Shown here: positions 52,809-60,993 of the stretch, piece by piece
How the letters are laid out: every line of letters starts with the position of its first letter
How positions within the stretch are numbered: position 1 is the first letter of the stretch
Origin: Leifsonia sp. AK011
GTDB lineage: Bacteria; Actinomycetota; Actinomycetes; Actinomycetales; Microbacteriaceae
DNA: 64,000 nucleotides
Reading direction: 5' to 3'
NCBI RefSeq assembly: GCF_013410945.1
Contig: NZ_JACCCH010000001.1
Span: 992,001 to 1,056,000 of the forward strand
Made by a program: the position numbers and the translations under genes
Notes under the pieces: generated by a model
What the model was told of the DNA's origin: nothing
Database searches by the model: none
Seen by the model: the letters and a program-made list of their open reading frames with translations, nothing else

Positions 52809-53588
52809 ATGGAGGAGACGGTGCGGGCGTGGCATCCCGGTGTCCCTCTTGTGCGCGAAGTCCTCACGGCGACCTTCGAGCGGCATGCCTACCCGGCCCA
52901 CACCCATGACGCGTGGACGGTGCTCTTCATCAGCGAGGGAGCGGTCGCGTACACGCTCGACCGAACGTCGCGCCAGGCCGTGCCCGCCACGATCACGCTT
53001 CTGCCCCCGCACGTGCCCCACGACGGCCGTACCGCGGTGAGCGGCCGTGCCTTCCGCAAGCGCGTGCTCTACCTCGAGGAGTCCTGGCTCCCTCAGGAGT
53101 CGATCGGCGCGGCAGTGGCGCGACCGCTCATGGCCCACCCGCAGGCCACGCGCACGCTGACCCGGATCCACAGGGCGCTGCAATCGCCGGGGGACGAACT
53201 GGCGGCGGAAGGTGACATCCTCGCTCTCGGCGCACTCGCACGGGAGTACCTCGGTGGCGGGGTGGAGACCGCTGGGGATGCACCCCTCGCCCGGCGTCTG
53301 CGTGCCATGCTCGACGACCACATCGCCGAGACCTTCACGCTCGCGCAGGCGGCACAGCACCTCGGAGTGCACCCGAGTCACCTCGTGCGGGTGTTCTCGG
53401 CCGCCTACGGCATATCGCCGCACCGCTACGTCACCGCGCGACGCGTCGACCGCGCTCGCCGACTCCTCGGCCAGGGGCGCCCCGCTGCCGCGGTCGCATC
53501 CGAGGTCGGGTTCCACGACCAGGCGCACATGAGCCGCCACTTCCGCAGGTTCCTGGGTGCACCCCCGGGCGCGTTCAGCGCGGCGTAG
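52809..53588 (+). CDS. AraC-family transcriptional regulator
   Basis: A 259-residue regulator: N-terminal AraC-type cupin sensor domain (~1-140; ERHAYPAHTHDAWTVLFISEG, LLPPHVPHDG) and two C-terminal helix-turn-helix motifs (TLAQAAQHLGVHPSHLVRVFSAAYG and AAAVASEVGFHDQAHMSRHFRRF). ATG 52809 follows a TACGTT -10-like box by 6 nt. Divergent from the DUF2000 gene by 49 bp, so it very likely controls that gene and itself. Inducer unknown. Confidence 0.92.
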   Translation: MEETVRAWHPGVPLVREVLTATFERHAYPAHTHDAWTVLFISEGAVAYTLDRTSRQAVPATITLLPPHVPHDGRTAVSGRAFRKRVLYLEESWLPQESIGAAVARPLMAHPQATRTLTRIHRALQSPGDELAAEGDILALGALAREYLGGGVETAGDAPLARRLRAMLDDHIAETFTLAQAAQHLGVHPSHLVRVFSAAYGISPHRYVTARRVDRARRLLGQGRPAAAVASEVGFHDQAHMSRHFRRFLGAPPGAFSAA

Positions 53589-53589
53589 G

Positions 53590-54405
53590 TCAGAAGCCGG
53601 AGGCCAGGAGCCGGTTCGTCTCCTGGCTGCGAGCTCGCTCGCCCGCCTCGAGCGTCCTCTCGGATGGCTTCCCGATCTTGGGGAGCCACACGATGAGCTT
53701 GCGGTGGTGTCCGCTCAGCTCCTGGTACTCGGTCACGAGACTCATACGCGGGAACGTGTTGATGAGCACGGAGTCGGGGACGAGCCGGTCGACGAAGCGC
53801 GCCCACGCGGGGTTCGGCAGGGTGGCATCCTTGCCGTCGCGCTTGGCGCGGAGGTAGACGTTCTTCTGCGCTGTGCGGCGGTACGCGAGAAGGGTGAGCA
53901 CGGTGGAGAAGAGTGTGGCGAGGATGAGCAGGGTCAGAATGGGCAGTCCGATGGCTGGCGGGATCATCAGCAGAAGCTGCACGTTCACCACATCGAGGCC
54001 ATAGAGGAGCACGAGTGAGAGGCCGCCCCAGATGAGCGCGTACTTGAGACAGACACGGCCCTGGATGTTGAGGAACTCCTTGCTGTAGTCCCAGTACACG
54101 GCGTGGAACGCCTTCTCCATGAAGAGGCTCGTGAAGTACTCGAGCACGGTTCCGACCACGAGCCCGAGCCCGAAGACGATGAACGGATCGTCGAAGTAGG
54201 GCAGAAGTGCGAGCGTGATGATGAGACCGCCTGCTCCGTAAAGGAGGTTGAACGGAAGGTAGAGGAGCCCCAGGCGCGACTCGATCACGCCGCGGTACTC
54301 GATGGTCCAGCAGTAGATCATCTCGGCGATGACGCCGAGGAACGCGTAGATGAAGAACAGCCAGAGAGCGACGTAGATGCCCCCGACGATCAGTTCGATG
54401 CTCAC
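53590..54405 (-). CDS. CmpB-type (PF06541-like) putative membrane protein
   Basis: A 271-residue membrane protein with about six helices. GTG at 54405 overlaps the glycosyltransferase stop codon and is preceded by GAGGAG, so the much longer upstream open frame is discounted. Family motifs: FIYAFLGVIAEMIYCW, YRGVIESRLGLLYLPFNLLYGAGGLI and YFTSLFMEKAFHAVYWDYS, the hallmark of proteins labelled putative ABC-transporter type IV/CmpB, which have no demonstrated transport function. The C-terminal ~70 residues are cytoplasmic and basic. Co-translated with a glycosyltransferase, so a role in envelope glycan assembly is possible (inference). Confidence 0.8.
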   Translation of the reverse strand: MSIELIVGGIYVALWLFFIYAFLGVIAEMIYCWTIEYRGVIESRLGLLYLPFNLLYGAGGLIITLALLPYFDDPFIVFGLGLVVGTVLEYFTSLFMEKAFHAVYWDYSKEFLNIQGRVCLKYALIWGGLSLVLLYGLDVVNVQLLLMIPPAIGLPILTLLILATLFSTVLTLLAYRRTAQKNVYLRAKRDGKDATLPNPAWARFVDRLVPDSVLINTFPRMSLVTEYQELSGHHRKLIVWLPKIGKPSERTLEAGERARSQETNRLLASGF

Positions 54406-55244
54406 GGTGTCTCCTCGATGGGTTGGTGTTCGGTCCGGGTGGCCCCCCGCCGTCCGGTGATGGCGCGCTCCGCGTGGAGCGCCGGGTAGACCCCGAGCAG
54501 CACCACCATGGGCGCGAGCAGTCGTGGGTCGTGGATGCCGTGCTTCTCGTAGGTGCGCTTGAAGCGCTCCACGTAGAAGAGGTAGTCCCTGGGGCTCGAA
54601 TCGAGGCGGCGAGCTGACATTCCCGCCTCCATCGCCGAGACGTAGGCGATGCGCTTGCCCGCCATCGCGAGGTGGATCGCCAGGTCGAGATCCTCGTGCA
54701 TGAGGTCCTCGCGGTCGTCGTGCACGGTATCGCGCACGGCCTCCCACGCGTCGCGGCGGAGAGCCATGTTGCTGCCGAAGAGGAAGACGTAGTCACCCGC
54801 GAGCTTCGCCTGCACCTTGCGGTAGGTGTCATCGGCCCGGTGTCCGAAGGCGCGCATGGGCATGTCGTAGTAGTCGACCGAGCCGCTCGCCGCGTCGATG
54901 TCGCCGGGCCCGAAGGCGACCTGCACCTGCTCGACCCAGTCGGGCTTGATCGCCGAGTCAGAGTCGATGCGGCCGATGATGTCGCTCGTTGCCGCGTTGA
55001 AGCCGGCGTTGCGTGTGGCCGTGATTCCCTGCACGTCGTTCTGGTGGATGAGACGAATATGCGCCTCGGGGAATGCAACCTGCATCGCCTCGACGGCCCT
55101 GACCGTGCCATCCGTCGACTTGTTGTTGACGACGATGATCTCGGCCGCGGGTACGGTCTGGTCGATGCAGGCCATGAGGCAGTGGCGGATGCTCGACTCC
55201 TCGTTGTACGCGGGGATGACGATCGACACGGACGGCGCGCTCAT
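54402..55244 (-). CDS. family 2 glycosyltransferase
   Basis: A 280-residue GT-A-fold enzyme: SIVIPAYNEESSI at the N-terminus, the DxD-type metal motif DSDSAI near residue 95, SNMALRRDAWE and the acceptor-side EDLDLAIHLAMAG (EDxDL type). It transfers a sugar from a nucleotide donor, probably to a lipid or polysaccharide at the membrane. No membrane helix of its own. The downstream CmpB-like gene overlaps it by 4 nt (GTGA). Sugar unknown. Confidence 0.9.
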   Translation of the reverse strand: MSAPSVSIVIPAYNEESSIRHCLMACIDQTVPAAEIIVVNNKSTDGTVRAVEAMQVAFPEAHIRLIHQNDVQGITATRNAGFNAATSDIIGRIDSDSAIKPDWVEQVQVAFGPGDIDAASGSVDYYDMPMRAFGHRADDTYRKVQAKLAGDYVFLFGSNMALRRDAWEAVRDTVHDDREDLMHEDLDLAIHLAMAGKRIAYVSAMEAGMSARRLDSSPRDYLFYVERFKRTYEKHGIHDPRLLAPMVVLLGVYPALHAERAITGRRGATRTEHQPIEETP

Positions 55245-55288
55245 GGCATGACCCTATCGGCGGGTGGGCGCCGCGCGCACGGAACTCG

Positions 55289-55636
55289 CTAGTGGGTCCA
55301 GAGGGAACGCACAACGCTGAGCACGTCCTCGAGCGAGTCGCCGTTGCTCTTGGCCGCCTCGACGAGTCCTCGCGCCTGCGTCATCGTGGCACCCGAGGTT
55401 CTCGCGGCCCCGGGAGCGACCGTTGTGCCCGCTCCGACCCGTGTCACCACGAGATGGTCTGCTTCGAGCATTTTGAAGGCTCTCGCCGCAGTCCCTGGGG
55501 ATACCCCGAGGTCGAGCGCCACTTGGCGCACGGTTGGCAGCCTTTCGCCGGCACCCACGAGGCCGGCTGCGACGAGGCCCCTGAACTGGTCGTAGATCTC
55601 CGCGGAGGTCGGGGGAACAGCGGATTCGGGAGTCAT
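55289..55636 (-). CDS. GntR-family (YtrA subgroup) transcriptional regulator
   Basis: A 115-residue regulator, short as in the YtrA subgroup: winged helix PPTSAEIYDQFRGLVAAGLVGAGERLPTVR and LGVSPGTAARAFKMLEADHLV in two parts, then a small dimerisation tail with no ligand domain. GGAG lies 6 nt before the ATG. Its ATG overlaps the stop of the upstream membrane-protein gene (ATGA), so it is the second gene of that operon. The palindrome over the operon promoter is the probable autoregulatory site. Confidence 0.9.
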   Translation of the reverse strand: MTPESAVPPTSAEIYDQFRGLVAAGLVGAGERLPTVRQVALDLGVSPGTAARAFKMLEADHLVVTRVGAGTTVAPGAARTSGATMTQARGLVEAAKSNGDSLEDVLSVVRSLWTH

Positions 55637-56568
55637 CGTGTCTCCAGCGCGGGTGCCCGGCCCGGTGCGCGGCTGCCGAACCTCGGCACGCGGCGGCCCC
55701 CGAGGAGCGACAGGAGAAGCAGCACGACCCCGAGGATCTGGGCCCAGCGGCCGAGCACGATGAGGAAGTCGCCTACCGAGCCGAATCCGAGGCGGCCCGC
55801 AACCTCGATCACGGGGAACACGAACTGACCGTACCCGGTGGCGGCTGCCCCCGCGGACGCAAGGGCAGTCCCGAAGGAGAGGGCGATGGCCGCGATGCTG
55901 ATCCGGCTCATCGACGTCGCAAGGGCTCGTCGTGCCGCCGACTCCTCGCGCATCGCATCGGGGCGAGAGAAGGCCGGCGCGGCAACAGTGTGCAGGGAGA
56001 GGGCCCACAACGCCACCACGAGCAGGGTGCCCACCAGCACGGGGAGGCTGTACCGCCAGCCGAAGAAGTCGACGAGTTTGCCATCGGGGTCGGGGATCGA
56101 CATCCACCGCTGCAGCGCGAGTGCGCCACCGCAGAGGAGAGCCGTGAGCGTTGCACTAGCCACGACGAGAATGAGGTCTCCTCGTGTGCTGAAGCTTCGC
56201 CACGTGCGCCGGTCGGCGGTGAGCGTGGGTGCCTCCGGTGCGCGTCGACGGATTCGGAGCGCGACCGTGACAGCGGCCAGGGCGACGGCCGCGACAAGGA
56301 GGGGCAGCGGATGCTGGTACCAGCGATACACGAAGGGCTGCCAGTTTCCCGTAGCCAGCGGAAGGCTCGCGGCCACGAAGGTGACGAGGATCGCGGAGCT
56401 CGCCCCAACCCCGAACCATCGGGTGGTCATCCATGTCGCCCTGGCTGTCTCGCTGACTCGCTGCCGTGCGCCGTCGCGGATGGGCGCCGTCAGGAGTACC
56501 ACGACACCGAACAGGAGCGCGGTGACGATGATCGACACGAGGGGGTCAAGTAGGTACAGATACGACAT
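55633..56568 (-). CDS. membrane protein of unknown function, first gene of the YtrA-type operon
   Basis: A 311-residue protein with about seven hydrophobic helices (PLVSIIVTALLFGVVVLL, GASSAILVTFVAASLPL, LPLLVAAVALAAVTVAL, LILVVASATLTALLCGG, LPVLVGTLLVVALWALSL, ISIAAIALSFGTALASAG, WAQILGVVLLLLSLLGG). No transport or enzyme motif is recognised. TTGGAG lies 5-10 nt before the ATG. YtrA-type regulators often accompany membrane or ABC transport proteins that answer cell-wall antibiotics; that role is only an inference here. Confidence 0.8.
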   Translation of the reverse strand: MSYLYLLDPLVSIIVTALLFGVVVLLTAPIRDGARQRVSETARATWMTTRWFGVGASSAILVTFVAASLPLATGNWQPFVYRWYQHPLPLLVAAVALAAVTVALRIRRRAPEAPTLTADRRTWRSFSTRGDLILVVASATLTALLCGGALALQRWMSIPDPDGKLVDFFGWRYSLPVLVGTLLVVALWALSLHTVAAPAFSRPDAMREESAARRALATSMSRISIAAIALSFGTALASAGAAATGYGQFVFPVIEVAGRLGFGSVGDFLIVLGRWAQILGVVLLLLSLLGGRRVPRFGSRAPGRAPALETR

Positions 56569-56592
56569 CAGGCTCCAATTGTGTCCGGCAAT

Positions 56593-56629
56593 GAGTACAA
56601 TTTGTACTCGCCAGGAGGAACAATGTCAA
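56593..56629 (-). promoter_or_regulatory. promoter with overlapping operator for the membrane protein/GntR operon
   Basis: On the minus strand TTGACA (56629-56624), a 17-bp spacer and TACAAA (56606-56601). The palindrome GAGTACAA-T-TTGTACTC (56593-56609) covers the -10 and start point, an ideal repression site for the YtrA-type GntR protein of the operon. The -35 box lies only 11 bp past the stop of the upstream amidohydrolase gene. Confidence 0.75.
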
Positions 56630-56639
56630 CCTCCCATGA

Positions 56640-58250
56640 CTACGCCCCGTGCACCTTCTCGCCCGCGAGGTAGGTGGCCAGCACCTCGATCGACGGGATA
56701 TCGGTGGTCTCCACCGCGTACGGGTCTTTCGCGAGCACGACCAGGTCGGCGAACTTGCCGACCTCGATGCTGCCGACCTCGTGGTCGCTGAACAGCTGCC
56801 ACGCGGCATCCAGCGTCTCGGCTCGGATCGCCTGGTCGAGAGTGAGCCCCTCCGCCCCGGGGAGGTGTCGGCCACTGCGACTCGTGCGGGTCATCGCCAC
56901 CGCGATGTTGCGGAGCGGTTCTGCTGGCGTCACGGTGCCGTCGTTGTGGAGCGAGATCTTGAGCCCCGCGTCGACCGCGGCCCGCGCGTTCGCCCAGGGA
57001 CCGCCGTGCTCGGCGCCGAACAGGTCGTCGACGAGCACGTCGCCCCAGTAGTAGACGTGATCGATCAGCATGCTCGCCGTAACGCCAAGCGAATGTGCAC
57101 GCTCGAACTGGGCCGGGGTCATGGCCCCGACGTGCTCGAGACGCAGCCGGTGGTCGGATCGCGGGTGCCGCTCGAGCAGCGCCTCCCACGTGTCGAGCAC
57201 CATGTCGACCGCGCGGTCGCCGTGCACGTGGCACGCGAGCTGCCATCCCTGCGGAAAGTACTGTTCCACGATCGTGTCGAGCTGCTGGCGGTCATAGTTG
57301 GCCGAGCCATGCGACCCGGGCTCGACCCCGATCGAGCGCGTGCCATCGGTGTCGAGGTAGGGGAACGAGAGAAGGATGTTGCCCACCCACGGCGATCCGT
57401 CGGCCCACGTCTTCACGCCCACCTGGCGCACGAGCTCGTCGCCGTTGCCCGGCTCGACCGACGTGGCTTTGGCGGGCGCCGACATCTCATAGAGTCGCAA
57501 CCGCGCGGTGATTCCGCCCGCCTGACGCGCTGCGTCGAGTGCCGGGCGCTTCTGGTTGTCCCAGCTCATGTCGCTGACGGTCGTGATGCCGACCGCGTTG
57601 AGGCCGCCGAGGTAGTCGCGCAGCAGGGCGGGCAACTCCTTGCCTGCGGTCGCGAGCGTGCCGCCGAGGAGGGCGAAGACCGTGCCGACCTCGAAGCCCT
57701 TGCCGGTGAGGTGCCCCGCGGCATCCTTCTCCCACTTCGAGCCGACGGGGTCTGGAGTGCTCTCGTCGACGCCCGCACGGTCGGCAGCAGCACGGTTGAA
57801 GTAGACCACGTGGCCGGAGTTGTGCAGGATCACGATGGGCGTGCTCCCGCCGATCTCGTCGAGCTCGGCCATGGTCGGGTCGGTGAGGCCCTTCTGCAGC
57901 AGGCCGTCCCACCCGCTGAAGGCGACGCCTTCGGGGTGCTCGGCCACTCCGGCGTGAATCGCGGCCATCACCTCGTCTGCCGTCTCGAGCACGACGGGCC
58001 GGATGTCCACGACGTAGTGACTGAGCACGATGGCCGAATCGGTTGGATGCCCGTGCGCTTCGACGAAGCCGGGTAGAAGCACCCCGTCCCCGAGCTCGAT
58101 GACCTCCGCGTTGGCGGATGCCTGCTGCCGAACCTCGTCCGCACTGCCGACGGCCGCGATGCGCCCGTCGCGCACGAGCACAGCCTCCGCGCGGGGGTTG
58201 GTGTCATCCACCGTGATGATGCTTCCGACGAAAAGAGTCTCGCTGCCCAT
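56640..58250 (-). CDS. YtcJ-like amidohydrolase (amidohydrolase family 3)
   Basis: A 536-residue metal-dependent hydrolase. HGH in FVEAHGHPTDS near residue 67 gives two metal ligands; further sites are LACHVHGDRAVDM, RLEHVGAM and SLHNDGTVTPAEPL (Asp). Long inserted domain between the first and second ligand sets, as usual for the YtcJ/NfdA group, whose few known members cleave N-formyl or amide bonds. Composite beta-domain at the ends (LFVGSIITVDDTN, SIEVGKFADLVVLAKDP). Unrelated in architecture to the three TRZ/ATZ-like enzymes of the island. Monocistronic as far as can be seen. Confidence 0.88.
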   Translation of the reverse strand: MGSETLFVGSIITVDDTNPRAEAVLVRDGRIAAVGSADEVRQQASANAEVIELGDGVLLPGFVEAHGHPTDSAIVLSHYVVDIRPVVLETADEVMAAIHAGVAEHPEGVAFSGWDGLLQKGLTDPTMAELDEIGGSTPIVILHNSGHVVYFNRAAADRAGVDESTPDPVGSKWEKDAAGHLTGKGFEVGTVFALLGGTLATAGKELPALLRDYLGGLNAVGITTVSDMSWDNQKRPALDAARQAGGITARLRLYEMSAPAKATSVEPGNGDELVRQVGVKTWADGSPWVGNILLSFPYLDTDGTRSIGVEPGSHGSANYDRQQLDTIVEQYFPQGWQLACHVHGDRAVDMVLDTWEALLERHPRSDHRLRLEHVGAMTPAQFERAHSLGVTASMLIDHVYYWGDVLVDDLFGAEHGGPWANARAAVDAGLKISLHNDGTVTPAEPLRNIAVAMTRTSRSGRHLPGAEGLTLDQAIRAETLDAAWQLFSDHEVGSIEVGKFADLVVLAKDPYAVETTDIPSIEVLATYLAGEKVHGA

Positions 58251-58325
58251 GCAGTCACTGTATCGAGGGAGGGTGAGCGGTGGTCAGGACCTAAGCCTGT
58301 CGGTGGACCGCCCTAGCGTTGGCGC

Positions 58326-59018
58326 ATGGACGTCATCCTCATTCCTGGTTTCTGGCTCAACGGCGACTCGTGGGGCGTGGTCACGGAGCGCCTGCGTGAG
58401 GCGGGGCACACGCCGCATCCCGTGACGCTCCCCGGCATGGAGTCGGTGGATGCCGACCGCTCCGGCATCACGCTGCGCGACAACATCGACGCGGTCATGG
58501 CGATCGTCGACTCGCTGCCTTCGGGTGTCGTGCTCGTGGGACACAGCGGTGGGGGCGCGATCGCGTCGGGTGTCGTGGATGCTCGGCCGGATGCGATCTC
58601 CCGAGTGATCTACGTCGACTCTGGCCCGCTCGGCGAAGGTGACTCCATCAACGACGAGTTGCCCGTGGTAGACGGGGAGATACCGCTGCCCGACTGGGAC
58701 GTCTTCGAGGATGCCGATCTCATCGACCTGACCGACGAGCTACGCGCGCACTTCAGGCAGATCGCGATCCCCATCCCGGCGAGGCTTGCGAGTGACATGC
58801 AGGTGCTCAGCGATCCGCGGCGCTACGACGTGCCCGTGACGGTGATCTGTTGTGAGTTCCCTGCGGCGCAGCTGCAGCAGTGGCTGAACGGCGGTGTGCC
58901 GATCGTCGCCGAGCTCGCGGCCATGAAGCATCGAACGCTCATCGACCTCCCGACCGGCCACTGGCCGCAGCTGACGAAGCCGCACGAACTCGCCGACGTC
59001 ATCGTGCACGCGCTGTAG
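58326..59018 (+). CDS. small alpha/beta hydrolase, 230 residues
   Basis: Alpha/beta-hydrolase fold: oxyanion region LIPGFWLNGDSW, TLPGMESVDADRS, nucleophile elbow GHSGGG near residue 79 with the catalytic Ser, and a C-terminal His in LPTGHWPQLTKP. The acid is probably in the region after VICCEF. Resembles salicylate-esterase/methylesterase-like hydrolases (EstC/MES-like), which share a short sequence and no lid. The next plus-strand gene is another member of the fold, 141 nt away. Substrate unknown. Confidence 0.86.
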   Translation: MDVILIPGFWLNGDSWGVVTERLREAGHTPHPVTLPGMESVDADRSGITLRDNIDAVMAIVDSLPSGVVLVGHSGGGAIASGVVDARPDAISRVIYVDSGPLGEGDSINDELPVVDGEIPLPDWDVFEDADLIDLTDELRAHFRQIAIPIPARLASDMQVLSDPRRYDVPVTVICCEFPAAQLQQWLNGGVPIVAELAAMKHRTLIDLPTGHWPQLTKPHELADVIVHAL

Positions 59019-59159
59019 GCCGCTCGGAGGAATATTCACCTGAGGTCTGGCGCCGGTTCACGTGCCAGTTCTACAGTGGGCGCAAGCGTCCCGAACCCGA
59101 CGCACGACGCGAAAGAGCAGCCACCTGCACTCGCGTGGCGTCAGGGAGAGGGAACAGGG

Positions 59160-59891
59160 ATGTCAGAGACAAAACCGACGATCGTGCTCGTCCATGGAGC
59201 ATGGGCCGACGCCTCCAGTTGGACGGCGGTGAGCGTTCCGCTGCAGGCCGAGGGATACACGGTGTTCGCGCCGCCGAACGAGCTGCGCGGGCTCACGGGG
59301 GATGCCGCGTACATCGCCTCCTTCCTCGCGCAGCGCACCACCGGTCCGGTCGTGCTCGTCGGCCACTCCTACGGCGGAGCCGTGATCACCAACGCCGGAG
59401 CCCAGGGCGGGGACGTCAGGGCGCTCGTGTATGTCGACGCCTTCATCCCCGACGAGGGGGAGTCGGTGGTCAGCATCCTCGAGGGCTCCGGGTCTGCGCT
59501 CGCCGTCGCGGACCCGACCACGGTCCTGGATGTCGCGGGGTACCCCGGCGCACCCGAAGGTGCTGCTGACGCCTTCCTCAAGCCGGACACAGTCCACAAC
59601 TCCTTCGCCCAGGATCTGCCCGAAGCGGATCGGTGGACCATCGTCGCCCAGCAGCGCCCGATATCGCTCGTCGCCAACGTCACGCCCGCTGGCCCGCCCG
59701 CGTGGAAGACGATCCCCAGCTGGGCGGTGCTCGGCACCGAGGATCTCGTGATCCCGATCGGCACGCAACGCAGTATGGCTCAACGCGCGGGCTCGACCGT
59801 GACCGAGGTGGCGGGATCGCACGTGTCGATGATCTCGCACCCCGACGTCACGCTGGCGGCGATCCGGGCGGCGGCCGACTCGATCACCTGA
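59160..59891 (+). CDS. small alpha/beta hydrolase, 243 residues
   Basis: Alpha/beta-hydrolase fold: VLVHGAWADASSW, nucleophile elbow GHSYGG near residue 70, VYVDAFIPDEGES, acid candidate in LGTEDLVIP and catalytic His in GSHVSMISHP. The ATG at 59160 is preceded by AGGGAGAGGGAACAGGG; an in-frame ATG at 59076 lacks a ribosome binding site. A TACAGT box at 59072-59077 could be its -10. Member of the same esterase group as the previous gene, often seen as stress-induced or antibiotic-modifying enzymes in actinobacteria (general knowledge, not shown here). Confidence 0.87.
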   Translation: MSETKPTIVLVHGAWADASSWTAVSVPLQAEGYTVFAPPNELRGLTGDAAYIASFLAQRTTGPVVLVGHSYGGAVITNAGAQGGDVRALVYVDAFIPDEGESVVSILEGSGSALAVADPTTVLDVAGYPGAPEGAADAFLKPDTVHNSFAQDLPEADRWTIVAQQRPISLVANVTPAGPPAWKTIPSWAVLGTEDLVIPIGTQRSMAQRAGSTVTEVAGSHVSMISHPDVTLAAIRAAADSIT

Positions 59892-59910
59892 GACAGCGCT
59901 CGTCTTAATT

Positions 59911-59930
59911 TCGAACATATGTTCTACTAT
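59911..59930 (+). promoter_or_regulatory. LexA-like SOS box overlapping a leaderless promoter
   Basis: TCGAACATATGTTCTA at 59911-59926 matches the actinobacterial LexA box TCGAAC-N4-GTTCGA at all positions but the last two. TACTAT at 59925-59930 is a -10 box 4 nt before the radical SAM ATG, directly overlapping the site, so LexA binding would block transcription. Confidence 0.65.
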
Positions 59931-59934
59931 CGGA

Positions 59935-60939
59935 ATGCGGTGGAGCGGACAATCGGTAACTGCCCCCGGGGGCCTCATTGGGCTCGCGGGCCTGGTGCGA
60001 ACGGTGCGCACTCCGGAGTTCGCGGGGATGCTCTTCCACGAAGTCATGGCCAAGAGCGCGCTCAATCGCGTTCCCGGCCAGAGTGCGATGCCGTTCGACT
60101 GGACGGTCAATCCCTACCGTGGCTGTTCGCACGCCTGCGTCTACTGCTTTGCGCGCAACACCCACCTCTACCTCGACCTTGATGCCGGAATCGACTTCGA
60201 TACGCAGGTCGTCGTGAAGGTCAACGTTGCCGAGGTGCTTCGCGCGGAGTTGTCGAAGCCGAAGTGGAAGCGCGAGCCGGTGGCGCTCGGCACGAACACC
60301 GACCCGTACCAGCGGGCTGAGGGGCGATACGGGCTGATGCCCGGCATCATCGGGGCGCTCGCCGACAGCGGCACCCCCTTCTCGATCCTCACCAAGGGCA
60401 CGCTCCTCAGGCGCGACCTCGGACTGCTCGTCGACGCGGCGGAGAAGGTGCCGATCCATCTGGCCATGTCGATTGCCGTCTACGACGATGAGTTGCAGCA
60501 GCAGCTCGAGCCAGGCACCCCGACCACCACGGCGCGGTTGGCGACAGTTCGGGCGGCGGTGGATGCGGGCTTCGACGTGTCCGTGTTCGTCATGCCCGTG
60601 CTGCCCTACCTCACCGACACGAAGCAGCACCTCGAGTCCGCGCTTTCCGCGATCCGGGAAGCGGGGGCGACCCGGCTCACGTACGGGGCGCTGCATCTGA
60701 GGCCGGGTGCGCGGGAGTGGTTCCTGCTGTGGCTCGAGCGCGAGCATCCCGAGCTGGTGGCTCGATATCGGGCGATGTACGCGGACTCCTCGTATGCCCC
60801 GAAGGCGTACCGCGCATGGCTTGGCGAGAAGATGCGTGCGCTCATGGCCGAGTACGGCTTCGACTCCCGCGCGACATGGGCGCCTCCCGCGAGAAGGCTG
60901 CCTGCCTTCGAGCAGGTCGGGCAGCCCACGCTGTTCTGA
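59935..60939 (+). CDS. radical SAM protein of the Rv2578c/SplB-like type
   Basis: A 334-residue enzyme. The [4Fe-4S]-binding CxxxCxxC is CSHACVYC (C64, C68, C71) in NPYRGCSHACVYCFARN; GTNTDPYQRAEG and the barrel strands TLLRRDLGLL, VSVFVMPVLPYL follow. The N-terminal FDWTVNPYRGC is typical of the Rv2578c family, related to spore photoproduct lyase-like proteins. Rv2578c is DNA-damage induced and under LexA in M. tuberculosis; the LexA-like box here supports the same control. The reaction is not known. Confidence 0.9.
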   Translation: MRWSGQSVTAPGGLIGLAGLVRTVRTPEFAGMLFHEVMAKSALNRVPGQSAMPFDWTVNPYRGCSHACVYCFARNTHLYLDLDAGIDFDTQVVVKVNVAEVLRAELSKPKWKREPVALGTNTDPYQRAEGRYGLMPGIIGALADSGTPFSILTKGTLLRRDLGLLVDAAEKVPIHLAMSIAVYDDELQQQLEPGTPTTTARLATVRAAVDAGFDVSVFVMPVLPYLTDTKQHLESALSAIREAGATRLTYGALHLRPGAREWFLLWLEREHPELVARYRAMYADSSYAPKAYRAWLGEKMRALMAEYGFDSRATWAPPARRLPAFEQVGQPTLF

Positions 60940-60993
60940 GGCGAGGATGCCACGGCATGTGTACAACGTGAACATCTCCGCTATCGTCGTGCC

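Noticed and set aside
56623-56673. AGGAGG plus ATG with a 16-codon plus-strand frame
   Set aside because: The same bases hold the minus-strand TTGACA -35 box, and the frame runs antisense into the amidohydrolase gene; no gene follows.
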